NCBI GenBank assembly: GCA_905331475.1
Contig: CAJNYU010002345.1
Location: 1-64,000 of the forward strand
From: Rotaria socialis
Taxonomy: Eukaryota; Rotifera; Eurotatoria; Philodinida; Philodinidae
Length of the DNA stretch: 64,000 bases
Direction of reading: 5' to 3'
Shown here: piece after piece, positions 24,893 to 38,349 of the stretch
Position numbering within the stretch: the first letter of the stretch is position 1
Layout of the letters: every line of letters starts with the position of its first letter
The notes under the pieces: model-generated
The model's database searches: none
Seen by the model: the letters and a program-made list of their open reading frames with translations, nothing else
Told to the model about the DNA's origin: nothing
Translations under genes and position numbers: made by a program

Positions 24893-27800
24893 TTGTTTTT
24901 AATTTAAATTATTTTTTTCCCTTTTATTTTTATTCAAAAAGTAGCTTTTAATAATTCAATGAGAAAACATTATCTAGAAATGTTAATGTGTGAAGTATTA
25001 GATGGCTACAACTAAATAAGTGTCGATCTTTATTAAAAAAATAGAACCATGACGAATGTGGTATTTTCTTTCCTTTTTTTCGCTTTCTAATAGACACGAG
25101 AAAATCAACTATGAAAATAATAACAAGCAGTTTTTCATTCATCTATGACTTTCGATCTTTCACATCGATTTTCTCTCATGTATCAGATTGTCGTTCATAT
25201 TGTTGCAATACGTTTCATAAAATTTAAACATTGCTACACTTTAATAAACAAGAAATTGAAAACGACGATAAAAGAGCTGTTTATATGTCAGTGATATATT
25301 CATAATTATTTGATGTCCTTATGGTTGATAAGACTCGATGATATGTTGTCTGTTGTCTCTCTCGCCCGCTCTGTCAACCTATCTATATCAATGTTTCAAT
25401 TCTATACATATCTGATTTGATTATGTCCTTTAATTAATTAAAATCACTCGAAAACAATTATGTTCAAGAAGAGAAAGTTATTGTCAAATATCATAAAATA
25501 ATGACTAGAAAGAATATCTAGTAGAAAACATTAGCGAAAATACAAGACATGTCGTTTAATGTGCAGCTGCATTCGTAAAATAAAAGAAATTTTACGCTAA
25601 TGTCAATAGGCGAAATAAGGAAAACATGTCAGTTATACTAACACTGGTTCCGATATCTTTCTTTTTCTTTGCAAAAGGAAAAAAAGAAGAAGAACAATAG
25701 TCTTTCGATCATTCCATCATCCTCTTCATTTATTTTCTATTGTTAACGACATTTTTTTTGTTTATACTATATAGACGTCTAACGATGAAAAATGTACGAG
25801 AAGAACTAACAAAAATAAGACTAATAATCAAATCTTGTGTCTATGTGTAAATATGAAGAGAAAAACATAGTGACAACAACAAAGTTGACATCGACGCTAT
25901 CGACTGCGTAATGAGACAAGAGAGGAAAAAAAATTCTTTCTACAATTTCAAATTGACACAGATCTAGTTACTTACATTCAGATGTTGTCTATTTTAGAAA
26001 TTGATAAACAAAGACCAGCTGTATTCTAATAAAAAAAATGAGAAATAACCAAACGAGTAAATAATAAATGTTTCGTATTCGGAAAGGAATCAATCGGATG
26101 AGGAAGTTCATTACTTATCAATTTGTCTGATATGAAAACAGGATTTATATTTATATAGAAAATAAATCAGACAGCGACATTTTTTATGTTAAAGATTTTA
26201 TACAGATAAAGCTAAAATCGAATTCCCATAAACCAAAATCATCAGGCATATGATCAACAAATTGAACGAGAACACCCTCAAGATATTTTTAAAGAGTTGA
26301 ACAAGTAGATTGATTTCCATTTTTTTTTATTGTAGAATTAAATAGTTATAATAATAATGTTTATCAATAAAAGGAATGAATTTTAGTTTGATGAAAACAA
26401 GTAAAGTTTTGTTACAATTGGAGATGGGATCACAGTGACCGCCAGTCCCTACTGAGAAAAAATGTTATTATAGAAAAGCAAGTCTTCTTTACACGTACAA
26501 GTATATTAACTATGATTCAGTATAACGAAAATCTTTCTTTCATCTTTGTACTATCGATAGTACATTAATCGCGATTAAAAATGATATTCTCTTGAGCCAC
26601 TAGAGAAATTAAAGTGATATAAACCTACGAAAGATCAATCAAGAAATCTACTAGGACTCATTGAGAACTACAACATCATCATAGTCAATATAGAAAAAAA
26701 GATTTATTGATATACGTATTTATCATTTGGCACAAGATTACTCAATCATATGAATCGATATCAAAGATTTGTTCTCAATAGAATATTGACTGCGTAATAA
26801 CATCTAATAATCGATGAAGCAACTTCAACCTATACAAATAAATATATCGAGAAGATTATTCGAGTACTATAAAAAAATGATTATTTTCTGCATTTTGAAA
26901 CATGAATATATTTACTAAATATTGCATTCCATGTAGAAATTTTACTTGAATTATTCTTTTTTAACTTAAATGCTTCTTATTTTTTTTATTTTGATCGTTT
27001 CGTAAGTACATGAGATAAAAACTTAACTAATAGCTATGATGTATATTTCGATAAATTATTTGTACTGATTCATCATCAACTATTTTGCAACCGGAATTCT
27101 TTGAGAATTCGAGTAAAAACAAAAAACAATTGTTCCTAGTTTTGATAAAAATGACAAAAACATTGTTTTTCTTTTGTTTTATTGAATGATGGATTTAATC
27201 ACAGTCATTTGTTCGAAGAAACACTTTTCATAGACGACTAATTTACTAGTTTTTCTTTTTATTTGAAATTCAATCTTTATATGGTGTACTATCTTTTATT
27301 CTATTAATGATAAGATATTTGTTGGTTTTTGTTCTGTTTCATCAAAGACTTCGCTTGATATAGGCCTTATTTTTTCGAAGATCAAATTGTTGTTAATTAT
27401 GAAAATTTTTCAGAATAGATAATTCGATATACTTTTCAATTGAATTTATTTGTATTTTATAATAGTTTCAACTTAAGATTATTGTAAACAATTCAATTCT
27501 CTAAAAAGATTATAGAATTTCATCATTAACAAAATTTGTTATCCTTTAAAATTCATGTATTTCTACGAAATAAATTAGTTTTGTTTAAAAACAAGTATTA
27601 AAAATCTTTCATACATAATAAAGTAACATAGGTTCTAGAGTCAACTTTACATTTAGAAACTGAGCGATCCAAACGAAAGTTTTATTGAATTTCTTCATTT
27701 TCAATCAGAACATAAGACTTATACTGAGCAAGTGTAAAACAATTCACTAGTAATACATTAGTTGAAATTCAAAACAGTTATATTGCAATGAAATGAAAAA

Positions 27801-27980
27801 TAATTGAACAGTTTTTATTCAAGACTTTCGTTTCATAGATTATTTTGATGGAAATTAATCTATTTCGTGTCGATCTTGTATATTTAATGAAAAATTTGCA
27901 AAGAACAACAATTGAATCTTACATGAAATAACAAAAAAAAAGAACAAGAAGAAAGTTGATCCTATACAATGAGAATGCGT
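24893..27980. other. Intergenic, no supported gene
   Basis: About 3.1 kb of AT-rich DNA between two minus-strand genes. No open frame with coding character; only a short coding-like patch near 26222-26310, too small to call. Confidence 0.5.
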
Positions 27981-28711
27981 TTATTCTGTTTCTGTGTTTG
28001 GTGTAATGTAAGCCCGAATAATTGTTATATCATCAATTGGTCGATCATTATCTGTTGTTTGAATCATTGACATCTTTTGTAGAATATTAATACCTGAATG
28101 AATACGTCCAAATATTGTATGTAATTTATCTAATGTTTGAGCTGGAGCTAATGTAAAAAAGAATTGTGAACCATTTGTATTTGGACCAGCATTTGCCATT
28201 GATATTATACCTGCACCTATGAAAAAAAATTAGATTAACAATTGTTCCTTTCTTCTTTTTATCAATGAATGAAATAATTTAAGATAAAAAAATAAAATTC
28301 TTCAAATTATTTGAAGGTCTTAGAAAATACACGAGTTTTTCTTACCAGTATGTTTTAATAAAGGAGTAATTTCATCATTAAAATATTTTCCGTAAATCGA
28401 TGCACCACCACGTCCTGTTCCAGTTGGATCTCCACCTTGTACAATGAAATCCTTAACAACTCTATGAAATTTTGTTGAATTATAATATCCTCGTCGAGTT
28501 AATTCAGCAAAGTTTCTACATGTATTAGGTGCGTGATCCCAATAGAGTTCAACAAGAATTTTACCCATTCTAAAAATGAAAATGAAATTTGATTTATTCT
28601 TATTAAAATAGAAAATAAAACCTACGATGTTTCTAATGTAACAAATGGTGGTCTCCAATTATCATCTGGAATCGATGAAATTGATCGATCATTCGTATTG
28701 ACTAGATGCAT
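27981..28711 (-). CDS. PPIL1: PPIL1-type spliceosomal cyclophilin (3 exons, 181 aa)
   Basis: Exons 28711-28626, 28569-28346 and 28216-27981 join in phase to 181 residues (human PPIL1 is 166). The PPIL1 signature NWRPPFVTLETSMGKILVEL opens the domain. ELYWDHAPNTCRNFAELTRR, the catalytic-Arg motif KFHRVVKDFIVQGGDPTG and MANAGPNTNGSQFFFTLAP follow. Cyclophilins catalyse prolyl cis-trans isomerisation; PPIL1 is a component of activated spliceosomes and binds SKIP. The position equivalent to the cyclosporin-contacting Trp (TQWLDGKHTIFG in human) reads AQTLDKLHTIFG, so the Trp is Thr. The gene starts 164 bp after the TAF3 stop on the same strand, with an acceptor-like ATTAG four bases before its ATG. 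High confidence. Confidence 0.95.
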
Positions 28712-28875
28712 TTTTCTAATTATTTCAATCTAGAAAATATTCAACTGATTTAATATTTCAATATTAATTGTCTCTTTGTGTTTGTAAATTTTTCTTAAAT
28801 ATTTATTCATGATACAGAAATAAAACTGTTCAAATAAAACAAAACTAATCTGACAATAGACTAGATCAATCAATA

Positions 28876-30859
28876 TTATTGTTGTGGATATTGTTGTTGT
28901 TTTTGTTGTTGTTGATAAATAACTGAAGCTCGTTTTCGTTTTGCTTTACTTGAAGCTGATGGTTTTATTCCTTGTGCTGATGCTGTTGAAGAATTTGATC
29001 GATGACATTTCGGACAAAACCATGGAATCGATTCCGGAGGTTCTTCAGCAATACCAACGCATTCCCTAAACAAATTTATTTGATTAAAAAGAAATATATT
29101 ATTAAAACGAAAAGTAAAATCGAACTAACCAATGATACCAATCATCACATAAATCACATGCAATCATTGCTTCTTGTCCATTATCAGGCCTATTACATGA
29201 TGGACATATCCAAATTTTTTCTTGTGAATCATGATCGATCTAAATTATTCGAATATTTAAACAAACTGTCTCATTTATTTCTTAACTATGTATTTTGTTT
29301 AACGAACTATTGAATCATTTTATATTCGATAACTAGTATATCCGCAAATGGCTATTTTCTTCCTGCTAAAGTCGAAATTTAAAAGTAAAAAAAGAAAACA
29401 CTAGTGTATATATATGTTTCTATAGAACAGAATTGTATCTTAAATATAGAAGTTTTTTAATCAATCAAAATTAGAATTAAAATAATTTTGATTCAAGATC
29501 TAATCATGTGATGGGTAAATGTTTTTATCTTCCAAAAAATAATTGTAATAAGAGATCACACATTTCCAATCAATGGAAAATAAAAAGTATTAAGCAGAAA
29601 TTTTATCAATAAATTTGTTATGTTTAATTAGATTACTGTCTTTCAGTTAATTCAAACACTGATAGAATTAAAATAAAATTTGAAATCAACTTTTTGAAAG
29701 GAATACTCTTTAGACTTGAAATAATATTAATAAGAATCTTATTTTAAATTTCATCCTTAATTTCTATTCTAACAATATACGAATTGTTGTCTTCAGATGT
29801 TAGGTGATCAAGGAAAATTTCAATTAATATTTGGTCATATTTTAAATTAAAAGCAATGTTGAAAAATGAAATATTTCAATAAGAAAACAATGATTTAATT
29901 GATAAATTTTGATGGCCAGATAAATGAATATTAAATATATAATTAAATATGAACTCAGATGAAATCTTTTTCTTTTAGGTAATGATCAGTCTCTGATAAA
30001 TCGAAATTACTATTTGATAAATATGAATTTTTTTTTAAAATTTTGATATGAAAGAAAAAATAATTAATGATTAATTAAAATAAAATTCAATGGGAATAAG
30101 ATGAATTAAATTTAATTCAAATTGAATCTTTCTGAGAAATAAAAATAAAATTCTTACACGTCGTTCTTCAATAACAGCAACACCAACAATATTATTTGTT
30201 CGTTTGTTATTATTTGATTTTTTTTTATTTGCATTTGTTTTCTTTTTAATTGGTGTTGAAATAATTTGTTGAGGTAAATTTGTTTGAATATTATTTATTA
30301 CATGTTTATTTGGTGATGTTCGTTCGCCAAGTGGAAGATCATCCATTGAAAGAGTATTATCTTCATGAAAAAAAATATTTGATGAAGAATTCGTTATAGT
30401 TGCATTTGTTGGTTGTGGAACACGTTTGACTTTTCCAGATTTTCGTTTTTGTGATGCTGATCGATTCATTGTTGAAATAATGGGCGGACGAGTCGAAATC
30501 GATGGAGATATTGAAGGATTATTTCCTGGTCCAACTTGTAATTTCAGAAGTATTGGACTTGTTTTTGATCTTAAAAGAGATATTTAAAAAATACATCAGT
30601 TGAAAATAATAAAAATACTCTGGTTGAGCGTTTGATTGATTATCGTGTAAATTTATTGAATTAAATTGATCATCAGATTTATTTGTTTCAAGAGTATTTG
30701 CTGAATTCGATGGTTTTCCTAATTTTATTTTTAAACGAATAGTGCCTCCAGATGATTGATTTGTCATTGACTAAATTTAGACAATTAATTTTTGTTTTCG
30801 TTAAAAAAAAATGTTAAATAATTCTTTACAGTATTGGATGTTGTCACAGTTGTTGTTGT

Positions 30860-30906
<47 letters not shown>

Positions 30907-33900
30907 ATAATGATGATGATGATGATGGAATAGGATCAATATCCATTGTCATAAATTGTTGTTCAACTAAATTATTTTCTTGTTCTTTTTTTATCTTTTT
31001 ATCTTTTTGATCATGTTGATCATTATGATGCTTTTTCTTCTTATTCTTTTTCTTTTCTCGTCGATCTATTTCATTCTACACAAAAAGTAAAATAAAATAA
31101 TTTTGAATAAAGAATAAAAATTAGTTATGCTACTGAAGTTGATCCTTGTTCTGAACGAATATTTATTTGATTGAAGTCATTTAGTTTTTTGTTTTCATAA
31201 ATTGGATTATTTGAAGTTTCAATAGAATTTAAAAGGTTTTCATTTGAAACAATTAATGGTGGACTTATCATTGAAATTTTTTCATTTGTTCCAAATAATG
31301 GTAATGATGAGGTTCGAATTGTTAAATTGACTTTCTAAATTATTTAAGAGAAAATATGTATTTTTATTTTTATTTTAGTTTCTTGATGATGGGAAATGCT
31401 TCAACAGAAAGAAAGGAAGAAGAAATTTATTTAGAAATTTTGGTTGAAAGAGAAAATTTTCTTTTCTTGCACTTGAATTAAAAGAAATCCTACCAGATGA
31501 TTTCTAATTATATTTTTTAGCTGAAAAATCTTCTATTAATATGATGAAAAATAGTTTTTGTCTATTTTTATTTTTATTAAAGAAAAAATTATTTTCAATA
31601 AAATATGTCAAACAAATTGTTTAAGAAATAAAGTAATAATAACCTCATGAGTATTGGGTAATTGTTTAGTACTTGATGACGGTCGTTGAATTTGCTTTTT
31701 AGTAGTTGGTGGACTTATCTAAATTTATGAAAGTAAAGTTATTAAAAGCCTTCTTCTCTTCTATTTGTTTTCAGTAATAAAATAAATATCGGGTAGCTTC
31801 TACCATTAAAAGATATTTCTCTCAATAACTTTGACATTTTCAAAACAATTCAATACATAGCTAAGAAAAGAGAAGATCTATTTAAAATTTGTGTACAAAA
31901 ACTATCAATATGAAAAAAGAAGACAAGATAATCTTTTTCTCTTGTTGAATGAATAAAACTAAATGATTTTAATCTTGATAATTAATTTTTCTCTTGTCTC
32001 AAAATCTTAAAAATATCATTCAAGATGATACAGATTTAAAATTTGTGGAAATTTCTACGAAGGCTTGTAAAAATATTTTGGTGATTCTTTGAAAAGATTT
32101 CAAAAAAATTGTTTGATCATTTATAAAATGCTAAGCATTTGAAATTCTTTGAATTCATAATAGTATACTTGACATCGATTTTCAAAATACCGAAAAAGGA
32201 AATTTGTTAAAAATAAAAAATTAATTCAACCTGTGGATTTGAAGCATTATTTGTTATTTGAGGATTTGAAACATTTTTAATATTTAATTTTAATCTTGGA
32301 AGTTTCGCTGGTGATGATATTAAAGTTGATTTTTTTGTTAGATCAAGAGCTGTTTCTTCATTTTTATCAATATTCGTTAATGATTCTGATAACTAAAAAA
32401 ATAATTAAATAAATAAAATATTTGAAATAAATTTAATTAAATAAATTCAAACATTAGTTGAAATATTTGTATGAGAATGTATTTGTTTTGCATTTGAATC
32501 ATTTAATGGTGGACTGACAATAATTTTATTTCCAAGATTGACAGATGGAATATTTCCAATGAATAAAGAAGTATTTATACCATTTTTATTAATTATTCCA
32601 TCTATTGCCATTGGATTTGTTACCGTTGAAGTTGTGGTTGTGGTTGTCGGTATCGTTGTTGCTACTGCAGCTGTTGTTGTTATTGTTGTTGTTAGTGTTA
32701 ATGTTGATAATGAAGATGAAGATGATGGTATTGTAGGTGTTGTTGTTGTTGTTGTTAAAATTGATGATGACAACTTTTTATTTGTTATTGGACCTTTATC
32801 ATTGACAACTAAAGGTTTTGGTATAGTTAAACGAAGTGGTGGTGGTGGGCCTTGTTGATCTTTTTCATTAGTTTCCTAATTTATTTTTATGAAGTTTGAT
32901 TTAAAACAGAAAAGTAGAATAAAAAAATGAGGAAAAACCTTCTCAAGTTGCTCCTTTTTTGCTTTTTCAGCCGCAGCAGTAGCAGCAGCAGCTACTTCCA
33001 TTTCAATAATGCGTCTTGGACGATAAAGAATTGAAGGTAATGATTGATTTGGTCGTTTACCAATTGGTACTGATGTTGGTTCGTCACCATTTTTACTTAA
33101 GAACGATAAAAGTGTCAATGGATGATGAGAATCAGATCTAAATTAAATTAAATTCCAATAAAATAATATCATTGAACAGAAATGATTTGAAGTAAATACA
33201 AAAATATTCAGAAAAAAAGAAATGATACCTTTTCTATAATAGAGACAACAATGAAATGTTGCCTTTTTCAAATTCTATAAGTTATAGCTAACACTTTTCC
33301 TATTAGTTTTTAGGTTAAATAGAAATAAAAAGCTTAAGATTTCAAACTGAATAATTCGAACAATATCTGTGTAGAAAAGCATTTTCGGATTGAAACAATT
33401 CTGTCTCTCTTATGGCGAAAATTTCTAAAATAAAACTTCATTTTGTTCTTAAACTATAGTTTTCGAAAGAGAAGTAAACTTTGTAGATAGATTCCTTCTC
33501 CATGATGCATTGTTGAAATAGATAAATTTTTAGCAGAAGAAATCTTCAATCATTTTTTTGTCACACATCCGATCTAAACGCTAGAACTATGGACATAAAT
33601 TGCATTCTATTTCTTTCAAGCAAACATTTTCATATTGAATTAAAAAATTGAAAAAGGTTCTGTCATCTTCTGATGAAGTCTACTATTTATTCTTGCGGAA
33701 TAATACATTCGACAAGATATTTCATCATTTTCAACAGTTTTTCAAATTTATTTTGTTTTTTTATGCCAATGTTTCTCTCGATCTTGTTTCATATTTGATG
33801 ATAAATTCGAATACATCAGACTGGAATAGAATATCGATAAGAATACTAATCAAGGTTGAAACGCTTGCTGTATAGAAATATTGTTTAGCAGAAAGAAAAG

Positions 33901-34496
33901 CATTTTCCTTAAATATTCATACTTATCAAATTTTTTTTGTTGGTCTTGATAAATAGTTGCATCAATATTTGTATCAATATTAATCAATGATGACTGTTCA
34001 GGTGTTTCTTCTATTTACAAAAAGAAAAAAAGAAAAGTATTGAAATAAAAACTAAAATAAAGAAAACCTTACGATCAGGAAAAAGTGGCAACCAATCGTA
34101 AATATACTCTGTTGATGAATTTTGATCTCGTTGAATTATTTCTTGTGAATCTTTTGGTGGAATTCTTAAGTAAATTTGATTTCTTTTTCTGAATGGAAAT
34201 TGAATAATATCTTTTGGAAATGTTGACGACTGAAATTTAAACATATAATCTTGTAATTGATCAAGATTTTCATGATTATTTTCCAATAAAATTGATAAAA
34301 TATCAAAATAATTTTCTTGATAACGATTATTCAATTGAATAAGATTTGATGTTTGTTTAGATAATGATTGAAATTGTCTTTCACAAACATCAACTAAAAT
34401 ATCTAATGCTATTTCTGATGTTGTATCAAATCCAATTGAATCACATAATTGACTTAAACTTATTTTTAATAATTCTCTTGCATAGTTTAAAGACAT
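28876..34496 (-). CDS. TAF3: TAF3, histone-fold and PHD-finger subunit of TFIID (12 exons, 893 aa)
   Basis: Twelve exons (34496-34073, 34010-33923, 33137-32939, 32875-32453, 32392-32231, 31718-31644, 31334-31134, 31075-30830, 30770-30619, 30569-30158, 29239-29130, 29065-28876) join in phase to 894 codons; human TAF3 is 929 aa. Exon 1 is the histone-fold domain (YARELLKISLSQLCDSIGF, then LQDYMFKFQSSTFPKDI), which pairs with TAF10. The middle is low-complexity: IGKRPNQSLP, an Ala/Lys/Glu helix, Thr/Ser runs, a poly-Ala/Thr tract from a GCA/ACA repeat, and Lys-rich blocks as in other TAF3 proteins. The last two exons form the PHD finger (IWICPSCNRPDNGQEAMIA, CDLCDDWYHWECVGI, IPWFCPKC) with all zinc ligands. 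In TAF3 this domain reads H3K4me3. A Gln-rich tail ends the protein. Its start lies 91 bp after the FBXL5 stop, behind an acceptor-like TTGTTTTAAG. High confidence. Confidence 0.96.
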
Positions 34497-34587
34497 GTTT
34501 ATCTTAAAACAAAAAAAAACAAATTATTCTAAAAAATCAACTTTGTTTTTCTTTATTTATTTTGGTTTTATTTAAATAAAAGAAAAG

Positions 34588-37500
34588 TTAATTATGCGAT
34601 CGGCAACAATAACGTCCCGAATTATTCTCAACATTTCGACAACAATTTGCTGTTGATAATAAACATGATGAAAGGTTATCACAAAAATAAATATTTTCAC
34701 TTGGTAAATTTCTTGATGAACTGACTAATGAAGATAAACAATCAACAGTGATTCGAATGCAACCAGATAAATCAATATATGTTAAATACTCTGTTAAACC
34801 GTTTCTTATTAATAAACTAAAAATGAAATTTATTGTTATGAATTCAAAAAAGAAAAATAATTTGTTTACTTTAATCCATAATCAGTTATTTGATAACAAC
34901 CAGATAAATTCAGAATTTTCAATTGAAATATTTTTGAATTATTTTCATATGAAATTGAACATTTTTCACATATTGAAAATCTTGTTAAACGATTTAATTG
35001 TGAAGAACTGTTTTCTATAGAGCAATGTTGTTTATCTTCAATTGTTATTAATTGAGAATCTTTTGATAAAATTAATGATGATATTATATTTATAAATAAA
35101 TAATCATCCATTAATTCGCATCCTTCTAATATTAAATTTTCTAATGAATTTATCCATCGAAAACTATTAAGAAATAAAGTTTTTTTTATTTATCAAAATA
35201 TTTTACTATTTGCAAGTATTTGTTATTTTTTTATCGAAAATAAGACGAACATAAACTTTTTTTTTTAGTCAACATCAACGACTAGGGGTGCAATAGTTCA
35301 GCTCTAGTTCTGAGCGTGGGAGCTGTTCGAAAGTTCATTTCGGTATGAGCTGATTGTTTTAAACAGCTCCTTTCAAAAGAGCTGATCTGATCGAACAGCT
35401 CTCTCTCNGGGTGCAATAGTTCAGCTCTAGTTCTGAGCGAGGGAACTGTTCGAAAGTTCAGTTCAGGAACGAGAGCTGTTCGATCAGATCAGCTCTTTTA
35501 GAACGAGCTGTTCAAATCAATCAGCTCCTACCGAAAGAACGTTCGAACAGCTTTTTCGCTCAGCTCAGCTGAACTTTTGAGCTGGAGCTGATGCACCCCT
35601 ATCAACGACAAACAAAAGATGATTTCATGTAATCTAATGAATATTTTTTCAAAAGAAAATTTTATTCATTTCGAAAGTAACAGTTACACACTTAACTATT
35701 GTCATTGAATTCTTTCTAAAACGTGTATTTTTCCTATATTGACATATCATTTTAATGTTATAAAGAAATTTTTTAGCACAATTATCTTCTCTCACATTTT
35801 AAATAATTCATATTTTTTGCATAAAAACTTATTCGATGAAAAGTTACCTATTTCAATCGGAAAGATAAACTTAACTAAACTCTAGTTCTCTAACTGAAAG
35901 AATTCAATTCATTATATGAAATTGAAATGAATTTTAACAATTGTACTTTTTTTTGTCATATTTTAAATGACAATCTTCAGTTATTCGAGATAGTATTTTT
36001 TTATAAAAGAAAAGTTTTTCTCATTTTTTTGTTTTGATTGATCAATAATTCAGTTTTATTTATAGGAAATAAAAATACATACTGTATAAATGATTTCGGT
36101 GTTAATTTAGTCATTCCAATATTGAGATGTTTTAAGTTAGGACATAAATCAAATATTTTTCGTGCCTAAAATTAACAAATTATATTAATTAATTCATTAA
36201 TATAAAATAGACAATTCTCAATAGGAATGTAATTTTTTTCTTTTTCTTTTTTCTTTTGTAATAAAAATTAACTCGATAAATGATTAATTTCGTATTTTCC
36301 ATATCTTATAAAATGCATTAAATAAAATCTTACTATGTTATCATTGATGGTTAAACTTCCATATAAAATCAAATTTTCGATTGAATGACCATAATTAGGA
36401 AGTAAATAATTAACAAGGCCAGATATTATTCGGTTTTCATTCATTGTCTAAATAAATTAAATAAATATATTAATTATTGTTGTGTTTCAACATTTTTATT
36501 TTCGTCATCAATAAATGTTGAACATTTAACTATATTACAAATATTATCGGATTTCATTCTAAGAGAATTTAATTACAGAAAAAAACTAATTATAATTCAG
36601 GATAAGCTAGAAAAGTTTTTTTTTATAATAATTTGTCGTTTAACGTAATAATGAAATTAAACTATTAAATATATAAATGATAAAATAAGAATTGATAGCT
36701 TTTAAATCAATCTTGCAATTCAAACATACTATGTTGAAATAGCAGAAAAAATTTCACAATAAAAACTAATGAGATATTTGTAATCAATGCTGTCTAGATT
36801 TTCATATGAAAAACTTGTTTCTCTGCTTAAATAGTTTGAAGAAGAAGAACAATTAAAAAACACGATTAAAATTTTGATACATATATATATAATCAGATAA
36901 AATTAAGCTTTAAATTGACTTTAAGATTTCTATTTAATAATTACATATCATAGAAGTCGATTTAAGAAAATTTTTGAAGGTAAATAGTATATTTCAATAT
37001 TTTTCAAGAAAAGCATCATTTAAAGTAGTTTTTCTAATTCTTATGATTGATGTTAACATAAATAGTTAAGAAAAAAACTTCAATCTTACCAATGAACGAT
37101 TTTTATATTGATCGACAGGCATTTCTTCTAATGGAAGATTTGAATTCCATTGACCTAAATATTTTAATTAAATAGAATCGAAAGAAAAATCAGTAAAATA
37201 AATACAACCTCTTGTCCAATTAATAGGATTAATAGTTTTCCAAATAGTTTTATCTTTAATAATATATTTCCATTGTTTGCTAACACGTATACATGAATTA
37301 AACAAATCATATGGATTCAAATATAATTTAAATATACGCAATACTATTTCATCGGGAAGTTGTGATATTGGTGAACGTTGTTTTAAAACTAAAATGGAAG
37401 AAGAAATGAAATTTTTTCTAAAATAAAAACAAAATAAAAAAAACCTTTAGATGCACACTGATTCCATTGTTTATTAACTCGAAGACAAGATTGCTTTATT

Positions 37501-38349
37501 TGTCGATCAGGTAAATAATTCATAATAAATTGCAAAATATTATGTGGTAAAGAATCAATTGATAGAATTCGTTCATAGGATAGAACTTTAATTAAAATAT
37601 ATGAAAAATAATTAATTGAGAAAAAAAAAGAAGAACATTAGACATGAAAATATTTACCATGAATTTTCAATGGTCGTTCAATTCGATAGACAATATTGAC
37701 TGTTGAATCTTCTCGTTTTTTTAAAGTCATTTTAATAACTTGTGTACGCATCATTTTCAATTCAATATCAGTAAAGTATTTCGAAAGTAATGGTTGAATA
37801 CCCTAAATGAAAATTTTCTTTTTAAAAATTTTAAAAATACATAAAATAAATTTAAATTCGAACATTTTCTTCTTCATTCATATGTGGAACAAAATCATTG
37901 TAAAAAGTAATCATCGCTTTATGTAATCTAACACCATAGGACATTCTATCAGCATTGCCTCGTCGTATAAATGCATAGCCATCACGAAATAACGCCATTA
38001 ATGGTGTAAAACGATCAACTTTATGACAATTACAAATAAGTTCTGTATCGTCCATTGGCGAATTTTGCTTTAATTTTTTTCTTAATTTTTTCATAACTAA
38101 ATGATTTTCAATTTCTTCATGTGCCATAAATTCCGTAAATATACACTGTAAACCTATTAATAATTCTTCAAAATCATTTAAACTGGTGAAATCTGTATGT
38201 CCAAACTAATTGATAAATAATAATAAAAAAATAAATAAAAGGAAAGCTTTTTTTCCATTTACTTTTGAAGTACAACAGTTCATTAGTTTTTTAATTCGAC
38301 TATGAGGAAATGTAAATACATTTACTTCATCAAATACAATCGTCACCAT
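34588..38349 (-). CDS. FBXL5: FBXL5-type iron-sensing F-box protein (10 exons, 559 aa)
   Basis: Exons 38349-38263, 38205-37864, 37802-37658, 37585-37445, 37388-37209, 37154-37090, 36447-36334, 36165-36083, 35163-34870 and 34816-34588 join in phase to 560 codons. Exons 1-3 are the hemerythrin domain, with the metal ligands of human FBXL5 present: His in VFTFPHSR, His/Glu in FMAHEEIENH, His in CNCHKVDRF, His/Glu in FVPHMNEEEN. Exons 4 and 5 each hold an F-box-like helix set (SLPHNILQFIMNYLPDRQI and QLPDEIVLRIFKLYLNPYDL). LRR strands follow (LCPNLKHLNIG, LKILNLSGCYQITDYGL). The C-terminus keeps the Fe-S cluster cysteines (ENIYFCDN, ANCCRN, GRYCCRS). FBXL5 is the SCF receptor that ubiquitinates IRP2 when iron is plentiful. 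Shorter than human (691 aa) because the acidic linker is reduced. Intron 8 hosts a MITE. Confidence 0.95.
35285..35599. mobile_element. TA-flanked MITE inside FBXL5 intron 8
   Basis: The ends are GGGGTGCA and TGCACCCC, flanked on both sides by TA, as expected for a Tc1/mariner-type target duplication. The interior is packed with AGCTGTTCGA/TCGAACAGCT palindromes. After the single N at 35408 the left end sequence restarts (GGGTGCAATAGTTCAGCTC), so two copies, or a collapsed assembly of one hairpin, are present. It has no coding capacity. Confidence 0.75.

Noticed and set aside
26222..26310. Short coding-like patch (IPINQNHQAYDQQIEREHPQ..)
   Set aside because: Only about 28 codons, a stop just upstream in frame, and no adjoining exon.
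32538..32858. Plus-strand Val-rich frame
   Set aside because: Antisense of the Thr-rich exon 4 of TAF3.
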